Positions 1 to 6,395 of a stretch of DNA of 15,419 nt are shown here, piece by piece (the first letter of the stretch is position 1; every line of letters starts with the position of its first letter). The stretch is taken from assembly GCA_050011755.1 (NCBI GenBank), contig JBEKIM010000132.1, positions 1 through 15,419 of the forward strand. The letters run 5' to 3'. The notes below the pieces were generated by a model. The model had not been told where the DNA came from and did not search any database. It saw nothing but the letters and a program-made list of their open reading frames with translations. A program made the translations under genes and the position numbers. Source of the stretch: Bog-159 sp050011755. Lineage in GTDB: Bacteria > Acidobacteriota > Terriglobia > Bryobacterales > Bryobacteraceae.

Positions 1-208
1 GAGAGAATCGCTTTTGACGTATGCAGATTATGAACAAGTGTGCAAGAATTGTACCCCTTTGCCGACAAAGCTAGTGCCATCCGATGCCTGGCGCACGGTC
101 TTAGCGTGCCGGCGGGACTTCGAAATCCCTACTAACTTGGAAGAAATCGCCCTTGTGACGCCGGTTCGTGAGAGACAACGGATAGGGCGAGCCGCTATCC
201 TTTGATTA
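1..208. other. Upstream region with no convincing gene
   Basis: The plus-strand frame beginning at base 2 is open from the window edge to TGA at 203-205, the same frame as the kinase starting at 209. About half of its third codon positions are G or C, clearly fewer than in the neighbouring genes. It has no Shine-Dalgarno-led start and no domain I recognise, so I treat it as mainly non-coding. It could be the end of an upstream gene or a decayed 5' part of the kinase. It contains one copy of a motif (40-52) that recurs upstream of two other genes in the window. I found no -24/-12 (GG-N10-GC) pair in it. Confidence 0.4.
40..54 (+). promoter_or_regulatory. Copy 1 of shared upstream motif TGCAAGAAWTGT
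   Basis: GTGCAAGAATTGTAC has imperfect dyad symmetry (GTGCAA, GAA, TTGTAC). Related copies occur on the minus strand at 2387-2399 and on the plus strand at 13195-13209. Each points toward the gene it precedes. This copy lies about 155 nt upstream of the kinase start at 209. A seven-base TATGCAG lies 13 nt before it; the 2387-2399 copy has the same heptamer 14 nt before it. Inference: a regulator-binding site. The binding protein is unknown. Confidence 0.35.
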
Positions 209-883
209 ATGCCGGGCGACGTTGAGGTTGACGACTTCCTTTTGCACGCCTCCCATGATCTGAGGACCGCTCTGCGCGCCATCCGCGTGCACACCGATCT
301 GCTTCTGAAGGGCCACCAGGCGGCCGCGGTGCCCGGGCTCGAAGAGCGGCTGGGCTTCATTGTCGACGGCGCCCGGAAGATCGATTTGCTGGCCGATGGC
401 ATCGCCAGCTATGCCATCGCTCTGCAAATCCAGAAGGATCTCTTCCAGCCCGCTCCTCTGGACGTGCTGTTTCGCGCGGTACTGGCCAAGCTGGACAAGG
501 AGTTGCAGGCCAATGCCGCCAGCGTGACGCACGACAAGCTGCCGCGCGTTTCAGGGGCTCCCGACCGGCTGATGGAAGTCTTTGAGAACCTGCTCCAAAA
601 CGCGCTTCGACATCGCGGTCCGGCCCCTCCGCAGATCCGGATCCATGTCGAAAGACGAGCCGAGGAGTGGCTCTTTTCCGTCCGCGACAATGGACCCGGC
701 GTGCAGCCGGCCTACCTGGAGAGCATCTTCCGGCCATTCGTGCGGCTGCAGGGAAATCGCAAGCCAGGTCCGGGTCTGGGGCTGGCGATTTGCCGGACAA
801 TCCTGGAGCGGCACGGCGGCCGGATTTGGGCCGAATCCACAGACAGCGGGGCTGTGTTTCTGTTCACTCTGCCGGCCGAGTGA
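209..883 (+). CDS. Small soluble histidine kinase (HisKA-HATPase_c), no sensor domain
   Basis: The product is 224 aa and consists of a kinase core only. The H-box lies near the N-terminus, with His16 in ASHDLRTALRAI. The N-box is Asn126/Asn130 (ENLLQNAL), the G1 box is RDNGPG at 158-163 and the G2 box is GPGLGLAI at 186-193. There is no transmembrane segment, PAS or GAF domain, so input must come from a partner or the cytoplasm. The proline that usually follows the H-box arginine (HDLRxPLR) is alanine here. The end resembles the other small kinases in this window (HGGRIWAES, then FTLP). The ATG start has no clear ribosome-binding site. It lies three bases after an in-frame TGA, so an originally longer protein cannot be excluded. 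It converges on the NtrC-type gene with a 15-nt gap. Family assignment is firm; partner and signal are unknown. Confidence 0.85.
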   Translation: MPGDVEVDDFLLHASHDLRTALRAIRVHTDLLLKGHQAAAVPGLEERLGFIVDGARKIDLLADGIASYAIALQIQKDLFQPAPLDVLFRAVLAKLDKELQANAASVTHDKLPRVSGAPDRLMEVFENLLQNALRHRGPAPPQIRIHVERRAEEWLFSVRDNGPGVQPAYLESIFRPFVRLQGNRKPGPGLGLAICRTILERHGGRIWAESTDSGAVFLFTLPAE

Positions 884-891
884 CGGCCGGC
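871..891. terminator. Hairpin between convergent genes
   Basis: A perfect 7-bp stem, GCCGGCC paired with GGCCGGC around the loop GAGTGAC, overlaps the stop codon of the plus-strand kinase. It falls exactly between the two convergent coding ends. There is no T-run on either side, so it is not a classical intrinsic terminator. It may still act as a bidirectional 3'-end hairpin. The G+C-rich composition makes chance stems common. Confidence 0.35.
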
Positions 892-898
892 GCGCCGG

Positions 899-2311
<1,413 letters not shown>

Positions 2312-2386
2312 TCCTAAAATCCCATCGCTTTGGCCCATTTTAACGCGATGCACCTCGTAATCGAAAGTTACCGCACTTAGCGGCGA

Positions 2387-2399
2387 ACAATTCTTGCAC
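2387..2399 (-). promoter_or_regulatory. Copy 2 of shared upstream motif TGCAAGAAWTGT
   Basis: On the minus strand this reads GTGCAAGAATTGT, identical over 13 bases to the copy at 40-52. TATGCAG lies 14 nt before it. It sits about 105 nt upstream of the predicted start from the divergent sigma-54 promoter at 2473-2488, a usual distance for an activator-binding site. It also lies in the leader of the NtrC-type gene. Role inferred. Confidence 0.4.
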
Positions 2400-2410
2400 G
2401 CCGAGGACCG
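2396..2410 (-). promoter_or_regulatory. Weak -24/-12 candidate facing the NtrC-type gene
   Basis: On the minus strand CGGTCCT, N4, GTGCA keeps the invariant GG-N10-GC spacing (GG at 2409-2408, GC at 2397-2396). It matches the rest of the sigma-54 consensus poorly, about 7 of 12 positions. Initiation near 2384 would lie upstream of either start codon. It overlaps the shared motif, so one of the two readings may be accidental. Confidence 0.15.
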
Positions 2411-2412
2411 AT

Positions 2413-2425
2413 CCTGCATAGCAGG
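2413..2425. promoter_or_regulatory. Palindrome CCTGC-ATA-GCAGG, possible operator
   Basis: A perfect 5-bp inverted repeat with a 3-bp centre lies in the divergent region, centred about 80 nt before the predicted sigma-54 transcription start. A second inverted pair, CAATTTC (2431-2437) and GAAATTG (2462-2468), flanks the stretch just before the -24 element. Either could bind the adjacent NtrC-type activator. No direct evidence; the palindromes are short. Confidence 0.3.
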
Positions 2426-2472
2426 CCCGGCAATTTCGAATCGCTTCGGACTATGCTTTGGGAAATTGAGCA

Positions 2473-2488
2473 TGGCACGCAGATTGCC
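2473..2488 (+). promoter_or_regulatory. Sigma-54 (-24/-12) promoter of the sigma-factor gene
   Basis: TGGCACG, N4, TTGCC matches the established consensus TGGCACG-N4-TTGCW at 11 of 12 positions, with exactly ten bases between GG and GC. Transcription would start near 2499, just before the Shine-Dalgarno GAGGA (2503-2507) and ATG at 2516. This is the usual geometry. It faces away from the neighbouring sigma-54 activator gene, which is the likely regulator. Confidence 0.8.
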
Positions 2489-2515
2489 TGCCCACGTGTA
2501 TAGAGGAAACGCCCG

Positions 2516-3052
2516 ATGCAGCGGGCGGCGGAAACAGGAGACATGCTTGAGATTGAATGCTTAGCCGGCCTACGCGGCAGGGCTCCCGCACACACCTTGG
2601 TATCGGTGGGCGAGAGACAGCGGATGGCAATCGTTCACTTTCTGTACCGGATGATACAGGACCGGCAGGTTGCCGAAGAACTCGCCATGGAAGTGTTTGA
2701 GCGAGTGTGCCGTCCAGGCCCGGACAGTGCTCCACAGGTAACGACCCGCTTGTTTCGCGTGGCTGTGGATTTGGCATTGCAAGAGCTGCCCGATCGGCAA
2801 AGCCCGCCTTCGCCCGGGTGCGCCGGCGATGTCTGCGAAGAGGCGAGACGCGTGGTGGCCGGCATGCCGGGTAAGCAGCGCGCCGCAGTGTTGCTGCACA
2901 AGTACCATCAGATGGACTGCGGGCAGATCGCCAGGATCTTGGGTTGTTCCGAAGCCGCTGCCAGATTATTACTTCTGGCCGCGTACGATCTTCTTCGCGG
3001 GCGCTTGGCCCTATACGAAACAGCCCGAGATCTGGACTATACCGCACAATAG
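2516..3052 (+). CDS. ECF-like RNA polymerase sigma factor, divergent
   Basis: A 178-aa protein laid out like a short sigma-70 family (ECF) factor. A region-2-like part at about 34-68 includes LYRMIQDRQVAEELAMEVFERV. A variable linker (69-108) follows, then a region-4-like helix-turn-helix at about 111-163 (AGMPGKQRAAVLLHKY, then IARILGCSEAAARLLLLAAY). Region 4 is the better match. Region 2 is weak, and the usual Ser/Arg-rich recognition helix is replaced by Ala/Leu-rich sequence, so promoter specificity may be altered or the protein may be a sigma-like regulator. The ATG at 2516 is supported by GAGGA 8 nt upstream. No anti-sigma factor or zinc-binding partner gene is adjacent. Control by sigma-54 from the site at 2473-2488 would make a sigma-to-sigma cascade. 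Fold assignment is likely; activity is uncertain. Confidence 0.72.
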   Translation: MQRAAETGDMLEIECLAGLRGRAPAHTLVSVGERQRMAIVHFLYRMIQDRQVAEELAMEVFERVCRPGPDSAPQVTTRLFRVAVDLALQELPDRQSPPSPGCAGDVCEEARRVVAGMPGKQRAAVLLHKYHQMDCGQIARILGCSEAAARLLLLAAYDLLRGRLALYETARDLDYTAQ

Positions 3053-3067
3053 ACCAACACCTTGGTC
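3052..3067. other. Small hairpin after the sigma-factor gene
   Basis: GACCAA, loop CACC, TTGGTC forms a perfect 6-bp stem immediately after the sigma-factor stop codon. There is no T-run. Its right arm overlaps the -24 element of the next promoter (3063-3069). It may be a weak terminator, an operator-like dyad at the promoter, or chance. Confidence 0.3.
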
Positions 3068-3078
3068 CGAGGATTGCA
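3063..3078 (+). promoter_or_regulatory. Sigma-54 (-24/-12) promoter of the PAS-kinase/receiver pair
   Basis: TGGTCCG, N4, TTGCA matches the -24/-12 consensus at 10 of 12 positions, with the invariant GG-N10-GC spacing. The -12 box is perfect. It lies in the 79-nt gap before the kinase start at 3132; transcription would begin near 3089, upstream of the AGGAG at 3115-3119. The bases after the -12 box (TGCAATAACA) recur at 13055-13064 behind another GG-N10-GC pair. Confidence 0.6.
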
Positions 3079-3131
3079 ATAACAAATGCGTCTCAGAAAA
3101 GCCGTGGATTCGGTAGGAGTGAAATCACCAA

Positions 3132-4229
3132 GTGTTTGATACCGCCATCGAAGTCCATCGGCTGCTGGCTTCTATTGTCGAGTCCTCCGACGACGCGATT
3201 ATCAGCAAAGACCTGCGGGGCATCGTTACAAGCTGGAACAAGGGTGCCGAACGAATTTTTGGTTATTCCGCGGAAGAGGTCATCGGCAAACCCATCTCGA
3301 TTCTCGCTCCTCCCGGGCGCATTGATGAAATGCCCGTTATCCTCGAAGAAATCAAACAGGGCCGCCGCGTGGACCATTTCGAGACGGTTCGGCAAACCAA
3401 GCAGGGGCATCTCCTAAACATTTCCTTAACCGTCTCTCCCATTCGCGACGTCCACGGCTCGATCGTGGGCGCCTCGAAGATTGCCCGCGATATCACCGAA
3501 CGAAAGCTCGCGGAGCAGACGCTGGCCGAGCAGGCGGAACGCCTGGCGCGGGCGAATGCCGATTTGGAGCAATTCGGCTACGTCGCGGCACACGATCTGC
3601 AGGAGCCGCTGCGGGGCATCTCGGCCATGAGCGAACTACTACAGCGGCGCTACGGCGCGAAGCTCGACGCGGGAGCCAATGAACTGATCGGCCATATCGT
3701 GTCCTCGGCCGAGCGCATGCGGAACCTGATCGGCGACCTTCTTAAATATTCAAAAACCGTCAACTCGGGCGACATTCCGTTTACTAGCGTGGCCACGCGC
3801 TCAGCCGTGGACTGGGCCGCCAACAACCTGGAGCACGCCATTGAGGAGAGCGCGGCGGTGCTGGAGATCGGCAAGCTGCCCGAAGTTCAGGGCGACATTG
3901 TCAATCTCGTCCAATTGTTCCAAAATCTGATGGGCAATGCCATTAAGTATCGCGGGCCCCGCGCCCCGCGGATCCAGATATCGGCCTCCCCGCAAGGCCG
4001 CCGGTGGGTATTCTCGGTAGCCGACAACGGCATCGGTATCGCGCCCGCCTACCATAAAATGATTTTCGGGGTTTTTAAACGATTGCACGGCGGGGAGTAT
4101 CAAGGCACCGGAATCGGACTGGCCCTTTGCCGCGGAATCGTGGAGAGGCACGGCGGCAGGATCTGGGTGGAATCGGAACCGGGCTGCGGAGCGATATTCA
4201 AGTTCACGGTTCCCAGGGAGGCGTGCTGA
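3132..4229 (+). CDS. PAS-domain histidine kinase of the Cph1-like H-box type
   Basis: A 365-aa soluble kinase. One PAS domain spans about 10-125 (ESSDDAIISKDLRGIVTSWN, then GYSAEEVIGKP, ending in the ARDITERK motif). A short coiled coil (126-147) leads to the HisKA domain with His154 in AAHDLQEPLRGI. The ATPase domain has Asn265/Asn269 (QNLMGNAIKY), ADNGIGI (297-303) and GTGIGLAL (325-332). HDLQEPLR is typical of Cph1 and bacteriophytochrome kinases, which pair with Rcp1-type single-domain regulators; just such a gene follows with a 1-nt overlap (TGATG). The start is GTG with AGGAG 12 nt upstream, a long spacing, but no better start precedes the PAS domain. The PAS ligand is unknown; nothing indicates flavin or haem. 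Transcription probably comes from the -24/-12 site at 3063-3078. Confidence 0.92.
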   Translation: MFDTAIEVHRLLASIVESSDDAIISKDLRGIVTSWNKGAERIFGYSAEEVIGKPISILAPPGRIDEMPVILEEIKQGRRVDHFETVRQTKQGHLLNISLTVSPIRDVHGSIVGASKIARDITERKLAEQTLAEQAERLARANADLEQFGYVAAHDLQEPLRGISAMSELLQRRYGAKLDAGANELIGHIVSSAERMRNLIGDLLKYSKTVNSGDIPFTSVATRSAVDWAANNLEHAIEESAAVLEIGKLPEVQGDIVNLVQLFQNLMGNAIKYRGPRAPRIQISASPQGRRWVFSVADNGIGIAPAYHKMIFGVFKRLHGGEYQGTGIGLALCRGIVERHGGRIWVESEPGCGAIFKFTVPREAC

Positions 4230-4648
4230 TGGCCGGACCCGGTCCCGTACGCATTATTATCGCGGAGGATAGCGGCGCGGACGTGATTCTCATCGAGGAG
4301 ACTCTGCGCGTAGCGGGGCTGGAGGTCGATCTGAAAGTATTTCCAGATGGCGAAGAGTGCGCGTGCTACTTGAAAACCAATGAGGAACTGCCCGCTGCCA
4401 TCATTTTGGATCTGAATTTACCGCGGCTGGATGGTTTCGAACTGCTGCGCTTGGTGCGTGGCGAGCCGAAATACGCCGCTGTGCCGGTGGCTGTCCTCAC
4501 CTCCTCCAAACTCACCCAGGACCGGCAAAAGTCGCTGGATCTGGGTGCGAACGCCTTCATCACGAAACCTGCCACACTCGATAGCTTCGTGGAAACGGTG
4601 GGATCCGCGATTCACGACCTTTTGAGAGCCGGCCGGCCTTCGCGGTAG
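4229..4648 (+). CDS. Single-domain response regulator, Rcp1-like
   Basis: A 139-aa stand-alone receiver. It has the acidic pair E13/D14 (IAEDSGADV), phosphoacceptor Asp61 (ILDLNLPRLDG), Thr91/Ser92 (VLTSSK) and Lys113 (ITKP). No output domain follows. The AEDSxAD and LDLNLPRLDG motifs and the LTSS switch region are typical of the Rcp1 family, which serves as phosphate shuttle or protein-interaction output for Cph1-type kinases. The start ATG overlaps the kinase stop (TGATG) and has GGAGG 7 nt upstream, which rules out the longer in-frame extension. Overlap and family pairing make the upstream PAS kinase the expected cognate partner. A 7-bp G+C-rich stem (4627-4633 with 4648-4654) straddles its stop codon without a T-run. 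Confidence 0.93.
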   Translation: MAGPGPVRIIIAEDSGADVILIEETLRVAGLEVDLKVFPDGEECACYLKTNEELPAAIILDLNLPRLDGFELLRLVRGEPKYAAVPVAVLTSSKLTQDRQKSLDLGANAFITKPATLDSFVETVGSAIHDLLRAGRPSR

Positions 4649-4686
4649 CCGGCTTCGGGCGTCGGCGCGTAGAAGCGGAAGCTAGA

Positions 4687-4707
4687 TATAATGGAACCCC
4701 CTAGGAG
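4687..4707 (+). promoter_or_regulatory. Possible -10 element and RBS before the rsb operon
   Basis: TATAAT at 4687-4692 is a perfect -10 hexamer in the 68-nt gap before the operon. No -35 resembling TTGACA lies 16-18 bases upstream, so it would be a weak or activator-dependent promoter. AGGAG at 4703-4707 lies 9 nt before the TTG start at 4717, supporting that start. No -24/-12 signature is visible here, unlike upstream of the neighbouring units. Confidence 0.35.
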
Positions 4708-4716
4708 ACCAGAACA

Positions 4717-5598
4717 TTGCTCGATACAGGAAATCGCTTGCACGAAATCATTCGCAAAGACGAGGAAGGCCTGCTGAAGGATTGGATCGCTCTGCAGGCG
4801 AATACATCCGGCAGGAGAATGACCGCCGTTGAAGAAAAGCAGCTCCAAACGAATGCCGGCGAGTTTCTGGCCATGATGCGGCAGGCCAGCCAGGAAGGCG
4901 GCTACGACATCTCGAAACCCGAGTGGAGTGGGGTCCGCGATTTTCTGACGCAGCTCTCGGCCGCGCGCGCCAGGGCCGGATCTACGCCTGTGGAGACGGC
5001 CATGTTCGTCTTTTCGCTCAAAGAGCCGCTGTTCAACCGCTTGCGCCGTGAGTCGAAGGATGCCGAAACGCTGGCGGACGAGAGTTGGAAGGCCACGCTG
5101 CTCCTGGACCGTCTCGGCCTGCTTACGATGGAGGCCTTTCAAAAATCGCGGGAAGAAGTCATCGCGCGCCAGCAGCAGGAGCTGCTGGAGCTCTCGACGC
5201 CGGTCGTGCGTTTGTGGGATAACATCCTGGCGCTCCCGCTGATCGGCACTCTGGACAGCGCCCGAACACAGGTCGTGATGCAGAATCTGCTGGAGGCCAT
5301 CGTCCAGACGCGCTCCGACATCGCGGTTATCGACATCACCGGCGTTCCCACGGTAGATACCCTGGTGGCGCAGCACCTATTGAAAACGGTTGCCGCGGCG
5401 CGGCTGATGGGGGCCGATTGCATCATCAGCGGGATCCGGCCGCAGATTGCGCAGACCATTATTCACTTGGGGGTAAACCTGGAGGATGTCACCACCAAGG
5501 CCACGCTGGCCGACGCCTTTGCCGTGGCCCTCAAGCGCACCGGTTATGGGGTGTTCCGCCTGAAGAACAGCGGCGGAAACGCGAGCCAGGAGGCCTGA
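4717..5598 (+). CDS. rsbR: RsbR-type stressosome sensor/scaffold protein
   Basis: A 293-aa two-part protein. The helical N-terminal half (about 8-150) resembles the RsbRD-type sensor module rather than the haem-free globin of RsbRA. A C-terminal STAS domain (about 160-275) contains VIDITGVPTVDTLVAQHLL; Thr208 in DITG occupies the position where RsbR paralogues are phosphorylated by RsbT. Thr178 (LIGTLD) is a further candidate. In Bacillus, RsbR and RsbS form the stressosome shell that holds RsbT. The N-terminal domain presumably receives the signal, which cannot be read from sequence. The start is TTG with AGGAG 9 nt upstream. It opens an operon with rsbS after a 4-nt gap. The minus-strand open frame of similar length across it is a shadow. 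Confidence 0.93.
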   Translation: MLDTGNRLHEIIRKDEEGLLKDWIALQANTSGRRMTAVEEKQLQTNAGEFLAMMRQASQEGGYDISKPEWSGVRDFLTQLSAARARAGSTPVETAMFVFSLKEPLFNRLRRESKDAETLADESWKATLLLDRLGLLTMEAFQKSREEVIARQQQELLELSTPVVRLWDNILALPLIGTLDSARTQVVMQNLLEAIVQTRSDIAVIDITGVPTVDTLVAQHLLKTVAAARLMGADCIISGIRPQIAQTIIHLGVNLEDVTTKATLADAFAVALKRTGYGVFRLKNSGGNASQEA

Positions 5599-5602
5599 CC
5601 GC

Positions 5603-6001
5603 GTGGAACGGATTCCGATCCTGAAAATGGGGCAGTTCCTCCTGGTCACCATCCAGGTGGATATGCACGACCGCCTGGCCCTCACCCTGCAAGACGATCT
5701 GACCGAGCAGATCGTGAAATCGCGCGCGCACGGTGTGCTGATCGATATCTCCGCGCTCGAAATGGTGGACTCGTTTATCGGCCGGATGCTCAGCAACATT
5801 GCGAATATGGCGAGGCTGTTGGACGCCCAGACGGTGGTGGTGGGCATGCAGCCGTCGGTGGCGATCACGCTGGTCGAGTTGGGCCTGCCGATGAAGGGCA
5901 TCCGTACCGCGCTGGACGTCGAAAAAGGCATGCAGACATTGCGGATGTATCTCGGTATGAACGATCACGGCCAGGACGGCGATGGAAGCGCAGAAATCTG
6001 A
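5603..6001 (+). CDS. rsbS: RsbS, single-STAS stressosome core protein
   Basis: A 132-aa single STAS domain that closely follows RsbS: it opens ERIPILKMGQFLLVTIQ, and carries LIDISALEMVDSFIG with Ser57 in the VDSF motif. The equivalent Bacillus serine is phosphorylated by RsbT to release RsbT from the complex. The later segment VVGMQPSVAITLVELGL is also characteristic. The last 15 or so residues are Gly/Asp-rich and extend past the usual end. Start GTG at 5603 with AGGAGG 9 nt upstream. The 3' end overlaps rsbT by 20 nt, indicating tight co-expression. Confidence 0.95.
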   Translation: MERIPILKMGQFLLVTIQVDMHDRLALTLQDDLTEQIVKSRAHGVLIDISALEMVDSFIGRMLSNIANMARLLDAQTVVVGMQPSVAITLVELGLPMKGIRTALDVEKGMQTLRMYLGMNDHGQDGDGSAEI

Positions 6002-6392
6002 GACCCACGAAATTCGGACATCCCAAGACGTCGTGAGCGTCCGGCAGGCGGTCCGGCGGCTGGCCGTGGAGATGGGATTCAATTTGGTGGATCAGACTAA
6101 GATCGTCACCGCATCCAGCGAATTGGCACGCAACACGCTGGATTATGGAGGGGGCGGCAGCGCCACCATCCAATCGGTCCGCAACGGGTCGCGGCCCGGC
6201 CTGCGCATTATTTTTGAAGACGAAGGTCCCGGCATCCCCGACATCGCCCTGGCGTTGAAGGACGGATTTACCACCGGCGGGGGGATGGGGCTGGGGCTGG
6301 GGGGCGCCAAGCGCCTTTCGAGCGAGTTTGAGATCGATTCCGAGCCAGGGCATGGAACGCGCGTAACGATTCTAAGATGGAAGGGCCTCTAA
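5982..6392 (+). CDS. rsbT: RsbT, stressosome serine/threonine kinase (switch protein)
   Basis: A 136-aa GHKL-type ATPase of normal RsbT length. The N-box is SSELARNTLDYGGGG (45-59), with Glu47 and Asn51. The G1 box is EDEGPGI (79-85) and the glycine-rich lid GGGMGLGLGGAK runs 99-110. In the known pathway RsbT phosphorylates RsbR and RsbS, leaves the stressosome and binds an output protein. No RsbU-like target with the matching N-terminal domain is encoded in this window; the next genes are candidate outputs. The ATG lies inside the rsbS end, with AGGA 5 nt upstream. The following gene starts 3 nt after its stop. Confidence 0.95.
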   Translation: MEAQKSETHEIRTSQDVVSVRQAVRRLAVEMGFNLVDQTKIVTASSELARNTLDYGGGGSATIQSVRNGSRPGLRIIFEDEGPGIPDIALALKDGFTTGGGMGLGLGGAKRLSSEFEIDSEPGHGTRVTILRWKGL

Positions 6393-6395
6393 GGA

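Noticed and set aside
160..196. Resemblance of GAGAGACAACGGAT (169-182) to GAGAGACAGCGGAT in the sigma-factor gene (near 2611-2624), suggesting a gene remnant
   Set aside because: Only about 14 bases match; flanking codons and residues do not extend the similarity.
2451..3047. 198-residue minus-strand open frame opposite the sigma-factor gene
   Set aside because: The plus frame has sigma-factor motifs, a promoter and a ribosome-binding site; the minus frame has none of these.
4627..4654. Hairpin AGCCGGC/GCCGGCT at the end of the first receiver gene as a terminator
   Set aside because: Fourteen-base loop, G+C-only stem and no T-run; the stem overlaps the coding end, so chance is likely.
4612..5376. 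254-residue open frame on the minus strand across rsbR
   Set aside because: It is the antisense shadow of a clear RsbR gene; its translation is Gln/Arg-rich without a recognisable domain and has no ribosome-binding site.
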